A program made the translations under genes and the position numbers. DNA of 64,000 nt from assembly GCA_963824395.1 (NCBI GenBank), contig CAWGPF010000004.1:248001-312000 (forward strand), in the 5' to 3' direction. Position 1 is the first letter of the stretch. The number at the start of each line of letters is the position of its first letter. Origin of the DNA: 13-2-20CM-66-19 sp963824395 (GTDB lineage Bacteria; Pseudomonadota; Gammaproteobacteria; Steroidobacterales; Steroidobacteraceae). The notes beneath the pieces are model-generated. The model saw only the letters and a program-made list of their open reading frames with translations. It ran no database searches and was not told where the DNA came from. Shown here in pieces: positions 25,746-34,174 of the stretch.

Positions 25746-27140
25746 TTACGGCGCCAGCAGGTGGTCCACGTAATCGAGAGCCTCCTTCGGGAACGGGGGA
25801 TACATCATGGCGGCCCCGCTCTTCGCATCGAGTGCGTCCTCGACCACGGCGCGGGCGTTGGAGAATTCGATGAAGCCCGCCTCACCTCCGAGGCGCCCGA
25901 TGCCACTGTGGTTGGCACCGCCGAAGGGGAGGGACTGGATATTGGCCTGCACGACGGCGCAGTTGATGGCACTCGTGCCGGCACGGGTGTGGTCCAGGAA
26001 CCAGTCGGCCGCCTCGCGTTCCTGCGTAAAGATATAGATCGCCAAGGGCTTCGGGCGCCTGGCAATTTCGGCGATCGCCTGCTCGCGGTCCGAAAAGCCC
26101 TCCACGAACAGCACCGGGCCGAACACCTCTTCGTCGTATATCGACATCGCTGGCGTCACCCCCAGGAGGATGGTCGGTGCCACAAAGCGCGTGGCGGGGT
26201 CCGCCTGACCACCCATGAGGACCGTCGCACCCTTGGCGACGGCGTCGTCGATCAGGGCCTTGATCCGGCGCACGTGACGCTCATTGACGATCCGGGCGAG
26301 ATCGGGCGATGCGGCGTAGCCGGTGCCCTTGGGATCGTAGAAGGCGCGAATCTTCTCCTGGAGAGCCATCAGGAAGCGGTCCTTGATGCTGTCGTCAACC
26401 AGGATGTAGTCGGGACTGAGGCAAACCTGCCCGCAGATGATGTGCCGTGCGAAGGCGAGTTTTGCGGCCGTATCCTCAATGTCGGCACTTGCATCGACGA
26501 CGGCCGGGTTCTTGCCGCCCATCTCGAGCGTGACACCCGCGAAGTTCTTGGCAGCCGCTTCCATGATGAGCCGGCCGATCCGGTTATTGCCCACGTAGCA
26601 GATATGGTCAAAGGGGAGCCTGAGCAGGGACTCGGCCACTTCCGGGCCACCCGTGATCACTGCAATCTCGTCACTCAGCCCGGCGCGCTCGATGACCTGG
26701 CGGACCAGTTCCGCCGACTCGGGTGCGACCTCGGAGGGTTTGACGACGATGGCGTTGCCGGCCGCGATCATGCTGATGACCGGCGAGAGACTGATCAGCA
26801 CGGGAGCGTTCCAGGTCGCGAGATGCAGTACGACGCCCTTGGGCTCGTAGTGAACGTAAGCGCGACGGCCCAGGAGGCTCGGCACCTGCTCCACTTCCGT
26901 GCGCGTCATCCAGCCCTCAAGTCTCTCGCAGGCGTGCAGCGCTTCCGCCTTCAGCGGCAGGAGCGCGAGCCTTCCGTCCATGCCGAGTTCTGTATCTCCT
27001 GCACGACCGATCGCCGCGCGCAGGTCGTAGACGGCCTGATACAGCCGCCGGATCTTGTCGGCGCGCTCGCGTGCCGTGGAGCGGGCGATGCGGGAGCTGC
27101 GCGCCCGGAGCTGTGCGAATACGTGCTGGTAGTCCTGCAT
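25746..27140 (-). CDS. Aldehyde dehydrogenase (class 3 / coniferyl-aldehyde dehydrogenase-like)
   Basis: 464 residues from the ATG at 27140 (GAGAGAGAG just upstream); a GTG at 27221 would add 27 residues. ALDH motifs: APVLISLSPVISMIAAGNAIVVKPSE, the Glu motif LEMGGKNPAVV, and the catalytic Cys in GQVCLSPDY; later EEVFGPVLFVEGFSD and FGGANHSGIGRLGG. It uses NAD(P) to oxidise an aldehyde to an acid. The short N-terminus and the sequence FGGANHSG fit class 3 enzymes such as coniferyl aldehyde dehydrogenase. Substrate is not fixed by context. Confidence 0.9.
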   Translation of the reverse strand: MQDYQHVFAQLRARSSRIARSTARERADKIRRLYQAVYDLRAAIGRAGDTELGMDGRLALLPLKAEALHACERLEGWMTRTEVEQVPSLLGRRAYVHYEPKGVVLHLATWNAPVLISLSPVISMIAAGNAIVVKPSEVAPESAELVRQVIERAGLSDEIAVITGGPEVAESLLRLPFDHICYVGNNRIGRLIMEAAAKNFAGVTLEMGGKNPAVVDASADIEDTAAKLAFARHIICGQVCLSPDYILVDDSIKDRFLMALQEKIRAFYDPKGTGYAASPDLARIVNERHVRRIKALIDDAVAKGATVLMGGQADPATRFVAPTILLGVTPAMSIYDEEVFGPVLFVEGFSDREQAIAEIARRPKPLAIYIFTQEREAADWFLDHTRAGTSAINCAVVQANIQSLPFGGANHSGIGRLGGEAGFIEFSNARAVVEDALDAKSGAAMMYPPFPKEALDYVDHLLAP

Positions 27141-27871
27141 TGAACGCTCTCTCTCGAAGGCAGATTGCTTGGACACGCTAAGCGGTGTCGGATTATCTGA
27201 AAGTTGCTCGTGCGTCGGCACAGGATCGCGTGGAAATGGCCGCCGTACGCCTCGATGTTCGAATCTAGCGTCTTGTGGCTAAGGGGACAATCTTTCAGAG
27301 GTCATTGCCCTGGCGCTTGCGGGATCTACCCGTCCACCGGGATTGTCGCCTGAACCCGCTTCTGGGCTGTCAGGTTCGGGAGGAGATCCGGCGTCCTTCC
27401 TCGCGGGCTCCCGATCTTGGGTGGCCCGGCGCTGCGTTTTGCACCGGTTGCTGCGCGGCCCTCCGCTCAGATAGTAACGACATTTTCGCTGCGGGCACGG
27501 TGACGCTTGCGGACACACCACCCCCGGAAGTGAAGGCGCGGCGCAGTAACAAATTGGAATCAGTCCAGCGGTGTCCGGTCGGTGGCGACGCGAAGGCTCT
27601 GACGGCAGGCCCTACGCGAGCGCGATATCGTGCCCAGCCGGCCGAATCTCGGATTCCGACGCAGGCTCCCCACTGTCACGAACACCAGTCCGATCTCACG
27701 GTACGCGCAGAATTTTCCGTCGTCGAGCCGAGTAAGCGCTGGCTGAGTTGACGTTATGTTTGTTGTGGTTCTCATGCCACGCGATGCCGTTGCTTTGGCT
27801 CAACCAACATGCTGAGATCGAGTCATTAAGCGCCCAGCCATGAACCGAGGCGCACTCTTGGGGTGGGGTAA
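27141..27871. other. Large gene-free region
   Basis: 731 bp between the aldehyde dehydrogenase (leftward) and the lipoprotein gene (rightward). Several frames are open but none has a family resemblance, a ribosome site or consistent coding pattern. I see no hairpin/GGTGCA repeat copy. It may hold decayed sequence plus the two divergent promoters. Confidence 0.4.
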
Positions 27872-29704
27872 ATGCGGTCGGATCTCAGGATCACTCGATA
27901 TTTCTTGGTCGCCGCGTTGATCGCTGTCATGGCCGGTTGCGGTGGCGGCGGGGGTGATAGCACCACAGGCACTACGACGACTCAGACCGGCCTCAGCGGC
28001 AGCTACACGGTCACGCCCACGACCCTAACGATCGCGGCAACAACGGCCGACGGCGCGCCGACTGGATCGGTGACGGTTACTCTGCAATTGCAAGGGGCTA
28101 CGTCGACTACTGAGGTGTATGCCGTGGGCAGTTCGACCCACTCGGGAATCGACTCCCTTAGCTTCGCCGGCTCGGGGCCGGATACTGGCGTGCTGCAGGT
28201 GCTGTTCAAGGTACCTTCGGCTCTGGGGGCCGGCACCTATACGGACAGCATCACACTGCGGATGTGCTTCGACACGGCATGCACGCAGCCCCTGTCAGGC
28301 GGCCCTGTCACGATCACCACGCATTACAGCATCACGGCAGTCCCGACCGTTTCTGTTGCCTCCACCACAGTGAACGTGTCGGCGACGACCGCAGACGCAT
28401 CTGGCCCGGTGGACACGATACCGCTGAAAATCATGGACGGCCCGGCGGCCGGCGTGTACATAACGGCTACCAGCTCGACCACGGGCATCAAGTCTGTCAC
28501 TGCGCCGTCGGGGCTGGTTCCCTCGGCGCAAGCCGCGGTTGCGGTCAATTTCGATAACCCGTCGCAGCTGGGGCAGGGCACCTACACCGATCAGGTGACG
28601 ATCACCGTATGCGCCGACAGCAATTGCACGGCTCCGCTGAGCGGCAGCCCGCTGTTCCTGAATGTTTCTTACACCGTGACGAGTCCGGCGCTCGCGGTGA
28701 CGAGCCAGGTGGGGCTCAGCCACGATGTGATTGATGCCAAGTACAGTCGCGCACTGGACGCCATCGTGATGGTGTCGAGCTATCCGACGAACGCGCTATA
28801 CCTTTATGACATCGCGACGCAGACGGAGTACGCCCAGCCCCTGAACAAGCTACCGACAGTGGTCACGGTCGGGCCGACCGGTCTGGACGCGGCGGTGGGG
28901 CATGATGCACTCATTACCTACGTGAACCTGTCCACGCTGAAGCAGGCGACACCGCCGGCGCCCGTACAGCTCAACGTAACGGCGCCCGTCTTCGATCTGG
29001 TACTGGACGGCCACGGCAACGTGCATGCGGTGCCAACGGTTGACCAGTGGGTGTACTTCCACTCGGTCAACATTGCGACCAATGTGGAGACGGTGGGCAC
29101 AAGCGGATTGCTGTACGCAGGCAGCCACGCAAAGCTGCAGCCGGGGAGCACGTATATCTACACCGCTGACAACGGTCTTGAGCCGAGCAGCATGCAGAAG
29201 TGGGACGTGAGCTCCGGATCGGCGGTATATCTCTACGAGATGTTTGGCGCTACCTATTCCGTGTGCGGCAATCTCTGGTTCAGCGATGACACGGTGACGA
29301 TCTACACGCCCTGCGGGAATGTGTTCCGGGCCGCGGCAACTCAGGCCCAGGACATGGCGTACTCTGGCCAGCTGGCGCTGATGCAGTCGCTCTATGGTAA
29401 CCAGCTGGTTTCCGTCGACGAGTCCACGGCGGGCAAGGAAATACTCGGCGTCGAGGAGAGTCTCTTCAACTGCGGACCCAACGGAACGCCCGCAGACTGC
29501 CAGACCAATGTCGCGATCTACGACAGTACCTACCTCGGACTCAACGCGCTGTATTCACTCCCGAACGTGGCCCTGGCGGGTCAGTCGTACCCGCAGCGGG
29601 GACTGTTCGTCTTCCATAGTGCCGACGGCACACAGCGGTTCCTGATAAGCATGCTGTATGGAGAGCCGAATCCGGCAACCCAGTACTACATCAGCAAGTT
29701 CTGA
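27872..29704 (+). CDS. Lipoprotein with tandem beta-sandwich domains
   Basis: 610 residues, ATG at 27872 after a GGGGTGGGG stretch. A lipoprotein signal ends in AGCGGGGG (Cys at about 23). Two similar beta-rich domains follow (about 50-150 and 160-270), each carrying the pattern LGAGTYTDSITLRMCFDTACTQPLSG, so they are tandem repeats. The C-terminal half (about 280-610) resembles a beta-propeller-like surface: short VGPTGLDAAVGHDALI, GNVHAVPTVDQWVYFHS. I do not recognise a named family. It probably sits in the outer membrane or at the cell surface; no partner gene is adjacent except the riboswitch-led gene downstream. Confidence 0.85.
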   Translation: MRSDLRITRYFLVAALIAVMAGCGGGGGDSTTGTTTTQTGLSGSYTVTPTTLTIAATTADGAPTGSVTVTLQLQGATSTTEVYAVGSSTHSGIDSLSFAGSGPDTGVLQVLFKVPSALGAGTYTDSITLRMCFDTACTQPLSGGPVTITTHYSITAVPTVSVASTTVNVSATTADASGPVDTIPLKIMDGPAAGVYITATSSTTGIKSVTAPSGLVPSAQAAVAVNFDNPSQLGQGTYTDQVTITVCADSNCTAPLSGSPLFLNVSYTVTSPALAVTSQVGLSHDVIDAKYSRALDAIVMVSSYPTNALYLYDIATQTEYAQPLNKLPTVVTVGPTGLDAAVGHDALITYVNLSTLKQATPPAPVQLNVTAPVFDLVLDGHGNVHAVPTVDQWVYFHSVNIATNVETVGTSGLLYAGSHAKLQPGSTYIYTADNGLEPSSMQKWDVSSGSAVYLYEMFGATYSVCGNLWFSDDTVTIYTPCGNVFRAAATQAQDMAYSGQLALMQSLYGNQLVSVDESTAGKEILGVEESLFNCGPNGTPADCQTNVAIYDSTYLGLNALYSLPNVALAGQSYPQRGLFVFHSADGTQRFLISMLYGEPNPATQYYISKF

Positions 29705-29827
29705 GGCGGATCTGCGGTGTCCGGCAGCGCTATCCCCAAAAGGCTTATAAAACAGTCTGTTAGGTGAGCGCACCGCAGCGCGGATCCCAGGGCACTAGAC
29801 ATATGGTGCTTCTGGCGCGATGCTGAA

Positions 29828-29908
29828 CACAAGGGCATACCCGTTCGAAAGGCGGGGACGCAAAGCCACCGGTCTAAGGGCGGAAGCCTAAGACAGCGGG
29901 GTTGCCAC
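29828..29908 (+). promoter_or_regulatory. Cyclic di-GMP-I (GEMM) riboswitch
   Basis: The core has all the GEMM-I marks in order: GGGCAUACC strand, GAAA tetraloop on a CCCG/CGGG stem (29840-29856), invariant GGGGACGCAAAGCC (29854-29867), then GGUCU, a GGGC-GGAA-GCCU stem, AGAC, and the closing GCGGGGUUGCC (29896-29906). A strong hairpin CACACCC/GGGTGTG follows at 29911-29925 and could be the expression platform; it lacks a T-run, so control of translation or Rho-dependent termination is more likely than an intrinsic terminator. The next gene begins at 30004 with a GGGGAGAG ribosome site. The gene-free stretch 29705-30003 contains this element. Confidence 0.93.
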
Positions 29909-30003
29909 TCCACACCCCGGGTGTGTGAGCGTGCAAGCTCGCCTGCCTTACATCTCTCGCTCTCCCGACCGTGACGCGGATGCTCGTTTCAGGGGAGAGC
30001 TTT

Positions 30004-31137
30004 ATGACATCGAGATTGGCAAAGTCCGCTGCGAACTCGGACCTCAGTTCAGTGCGTCCGCAGGCTGGCGCGGGCCGCTTCATGGTTACGCTCTGCACTT
30101 TGGACGCGGCGGTGTCCATTCGGCAGTCACAGTCGCCGCATCTACGGCCCTTCACCTTCTTCGTAAGTCGCGCGTACCAGGCGGACGGCACCGAGCGGCT
30201 TTATCTCAACATGGGATATTTCAACACGCTGGTCGATGCCGAGAGATGGGCGGAAACGACGCGACGGCAGTTTCCCGGTGCCTTCGCAACTATCGCAACG
30301 GGCGCGCCCTCGCAGGCCACCGGTCTAAAGACATCTTCATCGTCACCGCTCGGTTCTCACGCGGCAGCGCCCGGGAGCTGTGAGCCTGAAGCAGTCAAAC
30401 TTCAATCTTTGACCGACAGCCAGGTCCTGAAGATCCTGGAAACGCGTGGTGACCCTACGGCTCGAGACGATGCTGATGAAAGAAGCTTCGAGCAGATCGA
30501 GTTGCTTCGCCCCGACGACACGCTCACCCGGCGCGTCATCAGGGAGGCGGTCGCTGAGGATGCACCGGTTTGGTTTGCCGTGCAGCTTCAGTGGTCGGCG
30601 CAACCGATCGATCTGAGCACCGTGCGCTCGCTGCCCATCTTCACGTCGCACACGCTGTATGCGACTGAAAAACGGCGTCACGGCCGCTCCCGCCATTTTC
30701 TGCGACTCGGATTCTTTGCAGACCCGATCTCCGCGAAGCAGATCGCCGTCCAGGTGCTCTCGACGTTCGACTCTGCTGCCGTGGTGCCGGTCGTCGAGCC
30801 GGAGATCACGCGCGCACGCGAAGCCAGTACGGCACGTGCGATCCCGTATCTTGAGGAATCGCAGGTCGATCAGGATGGCGATTCCGGCAGCACGCAGGGA
30901 GCGCCGGTACCGGCCGCGCCGCCGGGTGTCGCGCGGCGTCGTGCCCGCGCAGGCGCCGAGACAGTTGAGGGGACACTCGAGGAGCCTGGCGAACAGGAGA
31001 TATGGACCGAGTCAGACTTGCTGAATGAAAGCGGCGTTCGGCACCTGCGAGTCGAAAGACAGGACCACCAGTCGGGGCGCTGGAAGATCATCCGCCTGCG
31101 CGGTGATTTGCCGAACGAGGCGCAGTTACCGGCGTAA
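30004..31137 (+). CDS. SPOR-like domain protein under riboswitch control
   Basis: 377 residues from the ATG at 30004 (GGGGAGAG with 6-nt spacing; an ATG at 29971 lacks one). Two related segments, at about 35-95 (FTFFVSRAYQADGTERLYLN, MGYFNTLVDAERWAETTRRQF) and 185-255 (VWFAVQLQWSAQPIDLSTVR, HFLRLGFFADPISAKQIAVQVLSTF), have the RLxLGFFxDxxxA...V pattern of SPOR-like proteins. No signal peptide or transmembrane helix is visible, so it may be cytoplasmic. SPOR domains bind denuded peptidoglycan in general, but a cytoplasmic relative would act otherwise. Its link to c-di-GMP comes from the riboswitch 96 nt upstream. Confidence 0.82.
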   Translation: MTSRLAKSAANSDLSSVRPQAGAGRFMVTLCTLDAAVSIRQSQSPHLRPFTFFVSRAYQADGTERLYLNMGYFNTLVDAERWAETTRRQFPGAFATIATGAPSQATGLKTSSSSPLGSHAAAPGSCEPEAVKLQSLTDSQVLKILETRGDPTARDDADERSFEQIELLRPDDTLTRRVIREAVAEDAPVWFAVQLQWSAQPIDLSTVRSLPIFTSHTLYATEKRRHGRSRHFLRLGFFADPISAKQIAVQVLSTFDSAAVVPVVEPEITRAREASTARAIPYLEESQVDQDGDSGSTQGAPVPAAPPGVARRRARAGAETVEGTLEEPGEQEIWTESDLLNESGVRHLRVERQDHQSGRWKIIRLRGDLPNEAQLPA

Positions 31138-31400
31138 TTGGTTATCTCGACGAACGGTTTTTCGGACGTCGCAGTATCGTGACGAGGAGAGATTTGCGCG
31201 CGCCCGCGAAGAGCCGAAGGTGAGAAGGCCACGACGCCGCAAACCGAACCGGCAGGTTCCAAGAATACCGAACCGAACTTAGTCAGTCGGGAAGTCGGGC
31301 TTCCAGAGTGTCGTTTTGTGACGCACACCCGTGAGACGGGACGGCTGGCGGGTTCACAGTTCCATGCTGGTCGATTTCCGTTGCAGGGGTTACCACTCCG

Positions 31401-33101
31401 ATGCTGCGCTGCCGCGTCCTGCTCCTGGCTGCTTTTCTGGCACCGTTTGTCACCGACTACGCAGTGGCGGCCGCTATTCCTGTCCCTGCGCCGCCCGAAG
31501 ACGCCGCTGTCGGGGAGAGCGCCAGGGCGCTGCTGCTTAAAGGCGACCTGGCAGGATTTGATGCCCTGGCAACAGCATTCCGCAATTCCCGGGAACGGAC
31601 GGCATCGGGCAGCTGGAAGCTCGGGCTTGCGTACCTGAGCGTCGATCAGGACTGGTTCCCGTCGGCAGATCCCCGTTGGGAAAAGTTGCAGCAGGCCGCG
31701 GGCGCCTGGCTCGCCGCGCACCCCGACTCCCCGTCCGCGGTAGCCATAGAGGCGAGGATCCTTCGCGCTCACGCATGGGCATTCCACGAGGGATCCGGGG
31801 ACAGTGATCCCAAGTATCGACAGTTGATCGAGGAGGCGCGCCGGGTCCTCGATCAGCATCCGGACGCCAGGAATCAGGATCCGCAGTGGGACACGTTGCG
31901 CATCGCGATTGCGCGCGAGCAGGGCGCCGGCACGGACCAGATTCTGTCGATGGCCAAGGAGGCGCTCGAGCGCGAGGCTTACTACTATCCGCTGCACGAG
32001 GCGGTAACGAACAAGCTGATGCCGCGCTGGGGTGGCAGCCGGCAGGCGCTTGCACAGTATGCGCAGATGGCTCTGGCGTATTCTTCCAAGCAGGAAGGTC
32101 AGCAGGCCTACGCCCGCATTTATTACTACGTGCTGCGCAGCAACCGGGATGGTGATCCTGGCGTGGAGATGAGTGAGATGGGAGTCCAGTGGCCTCTGCT
32201 GGAGCAGGGTCTCGCCGACCTCGTGAAGGCCTACCCGAGTGTCTTCAATCAGGACATCCAGCGTGTAATCACCTGCTTCACCGGGCGCGCGGGTGAGATG
32301 CGCGCCCTCGGGCGCCTCGATACGAAGAATTTCGTGCCTGTCGCCTGGTGGGATGAGGCCCGGTGGCGGCAGTCCTGCAATGACCTGGCATTCGAAGGCA
32401 AGTTCCAGCGCGACTCGCTGACGCATCTGGTGCGCAGCTACTCCGCGTTTCTTGGCAGCTTTGGCGATGTCTTCTGGGAGCGCCTGCGTTGGGCAGTTCT
32501 CGCCACATTCTTCCTGCTGGAGGGCGCGCTCGCACTGCTTGCCATGCTCTCGGACCGCTCAGTGACCTGGCCCGGGTCTCAGGGATTCAGCGAGAGCTTC
32601 AATCCGATGGCCTACCCGCGCAGCTACGCGGCGGCAGCGTCCCGCGATCCGAACTTCATTCGCTTGTCAGTGTGGATGATGCTCGGCGGGGGCGCGTGCA
32701 CCTACGTGGTGGCCCACGGGGACACCCCGGACATGCTGGTGCATCAGATCGTGATGGCAGGATTCGTGATGCTGTCGGTCACCGGGGCGCTGATGATCGT
32801 CAGCCGCTTTACCGCCCGGGTGGTGCTCGAGCAGGACGGTGTGAGCGTACGCGCGCTCGTCGGCGGGGCCCGCATGAGTCGAGAGGACATTCTCGGCGTG
32901 CGCTATTACTCGCAGGTGAAGGGAGCCCCGCTGATCGAGCTCGTTGCCCGCGATTCCGCGGCAGCACCGCTACGGCTGCCGCCGGTGAGATATGAGGACG
33001 GGCCTTTCCGGGTCTGGTTCAATTCTCTGCCGGCACTCGCTGTCCCGGTTGCGCATGAGGGCGCACTCTCCTTACCCCGGGCGGCGCCCAAGGCCCGCTG
33101 A
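31401..33101 (+). CDS. Membrane protein with TPR-like N-terminal domain
   Basis: 566 residues, ATG at 31401. A signal peptide (LLLAAFLAPFVTDYAVAA) precedes a helical repeat region at about 30-310 (GLAYLSVDQDWFPSADPRWEKL, IEARILRAHAWAFHEGSGD, EALEREAYYYPLHEAVTNKL, YARIYYYVLRSNRDGDPGVEM). The C-terminal part has at least three transmembrane helices (about 355-380, 425-445, 450-470) and a cytoplasmic tail. I do not recognise the family. The gene is 263 bp downstream of the riboswitch-controlled gene and same-strand, but that gap is large enough for its own promoter. Confidence 0.8.
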   Translation: MLRCRVLLLAAFLAPFVTDYAVAAAIPVPAPPEDAAVGESARALLLKGDLAGFDALATAFRNSRERTASGSWKLGLAYLSVDQDWFPSADPRWEKLQQAAGAWLAAHPDSPSAVAIEARILRAHAWAFHEGSGDSDPKYRQLIEEARRVLDQHPDARNQDPQWDTLRIAIAREQGAGTDQILSMAKEALEREAYYYPLHEAVTNKLMPRWGGSRQALAQYAQMALAYSSKQEGQQAYARIYYYVLRSNRDGDPGVEMSEMGVQWPLLEQGLADLVKAYPSVFNQDIQRVITCFTGRAGEMRALGRLDTKNFVPVAWWDEARWRQSCNDLAFEGKFQRDSLTHLVRSYSAFLGSFGDVFWERLRWAVLATFFLLEGALALLAMLSDRSVTWPGSQGFSESFNPMAYPRSYAAAASRDPNFIRLSVWMMLGGGACTYVVAHGDTPDMLVHQIVMAGFVMLSVTGALMIVSRFTARVVLEQDGVSVRALVGGARMSREDILGVRYYSQVKGAPLIELVARDSAAAPLRLPPVRYEDGPFRVWFNSLPALAVPVAHEGALSLPRAAPKAR

Positions 33102-33135
33102 CCGAAGCTGGACGACCTTGACGGCCGCCCGGTCA

Positions 33136-33213
33136 CCAGCGGAGAGGCACACCGCTGGCAACCGATACAAGACATTGATTCGGCAGCCGGCGTCGTGGGG
33201 CACATTCAGTGCA
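33136..33213 (+). repeat. Intergenic hairpin/GGTGCA repeat, copy E
   Basis: Perfect hairpin CCAGCGG, loop AGAGGCACA, CCGCTGG (33136-33158). Boxes GGGGCA at 33197 and AGTGCA at 33208, 11 nt apart, 39 nt after the hairpin. Its stem differs from copies A, B and F by paired changes (AACGG/CCGTT to AGCGG/CCGCT), so the base pairing rather than the sequence is conserved. Confidence 0.6.
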
Positions 33214-33295
33214 TCCACGCTTTGTCATGAATCCCCCGGGTCCTGGGGTGACCTGAGGGACAGCTCTCCCCGCGTCTGGCAGGATTGTGAGCATG

Positions 33296-33313
33296 TCATT
33301 ACCGTGGTAATGA
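33296..33313. promoter_or_regulatory. 18-bp palindrome before the AbrB-type antitoxin
   Basis: TCATTACC, GT, GGTAATGA: perfect 8-bp arms, ending 6 bp before the ATG at 33320. AbrB/MazE-type antitoxins bind such dyads and repress themselves. Binding is inferred. Confidence 0.55.
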
Positions 33314-33319
33314 ACCAAC

Positions 33320-33580
33320 ATGGCAATAGCGAAGTCGAAACTTACCGCGCAGAGTCAAATCTCGGTACCGGCCGAAGTGCGCAAGACGCTCGGGGTCGGC
33401 CCCGGTTGCATCCTCGAGTGGGAGGAGCAGGGCGATCAGGTCGTGGTTCGCAAGGCGGGTCGGCACACTTCGGAAGAAGTGCATCAGGCCCTGTTTGGCC
33501 ATCGGCAGTCGACTACCGCGCCTGCTGAGGTGAAGGACGGCATCCGAATGTATGTGCGCAAAGGGCATGCGCGCGATTGA
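33320..33580 (+). CDS. AbrB/SpoVT-type antitoxin
   Basis: 86 residues, ATG at 33320. The N-terminal swapped-hairpin domain is clear (SKLTAQSQISVPAEVRKTLG, GCILEWEEQGDQVVVRK). The C-terminal part (EEVHQALFGHRQSTTAPAEV, DGIRMYVRKGHARD) is the toxin-binding region. It overlaps the PIN-domain toxin frame by 14 nt, as in normal vapBC-type modules. Since the toxin is broken, the antitoxin may be an orphan. Confidence 0.85.
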   Translation: MAIAKSKLTAQSQISVPAEVRKTLGVGPGCILEWEEQGDQVVVRKAGRHTSEEVHQALFGHRQSTTAPAEVKDGIRMYVRKGHARD

Positions 33581-33950
33581 TACGAAGGTCCTGGTGTGGC
33601 TGATAGTGCGCGACGACGTGGAGCAAGTGCGCTCTGCGCACGACTTCATTTCGGGTGGGGCTTGGGGTAGCTCACCTGGTTCTCGCGGAGACCGTCTGGG
33701 TGCTTGACGCGGTCTACGAGCGCACTGCGGCGCAGATCGCGGCGGCTCTCGAGATGCCGCTGAACCAAACGGATCTCGCGGTGCAGGACACTGACGTGGT
33801 GATCTCTGCGCTTGAAGGATTCAGCATCGACCCGCGCTGGGCTTCTCTGACTGTCTGACGCTACAGATCGCGCGCAAGGCGGGTCACCTGCCGCTGGGTA
33901 CGTTCGACAAGGACTTGGCAAAGCTGAAGGGGGCTCAGCGCGTTCGCTAG
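33567..33950 (+). pseudogene. PIN-domain toxin broken by two frameshifts
   Basis: The PIN gene begins at ATG 33567 (MRAIDTKVLVWLIVRDDVEQ), runs in frame to about residue 30, then continues in the +1 frame (LVLAETVWVLDAVYERTAAQIAAALE to about 33830), and returns to the first frame for the last third (ending in FSDCLTLQIARKAGH, LGTFDKDLAK, stop at 33948-33950). The total, 384 nt, is a whole number of codons for about 127 residues, the usual PIN length. In the actual frame it stops at 33707. The canonical DTNVLVR is DTKVLVW here, a further sign of decay. A sequencing error pair cannot be ruled out. Confidence 0.8.
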
Positions 33951-34174
33951 CCGTGCCGCGATTGATCGCAGACCTTCCAGGCAATCCGGCCAGTGGAGGC
34001 GAGTTCGGGAGCGTTTGGGACAGGCCGGGCTGACCGCGGCACCCTCGCGCACCTAAGGCCTTGAATATAAGAGGCCGGGCACGCAGTTCCAGGCTGAGCG
34101 GAAGCGCGCAGAATTACGACCAAACGTGTTAACCTATTGAATTAAGAACTAAAAAACTTCCAGCGGGGCGGTTG

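Noticed and set aside
25689..27143. 484-residue frame on the plus strand opposite the aldehyde dehydrogenase
   Set aside because: It is an antisense shadow of a clear ALDH gene; its sequence has no family motif and a composition typical of the reverse of coding DNA.
29925..30383. 152-residue frame starting just after the riboswitch
   Set aside because: Overlaps the SPOR-like gene in another frame, has no ribosome site and no family pattern.
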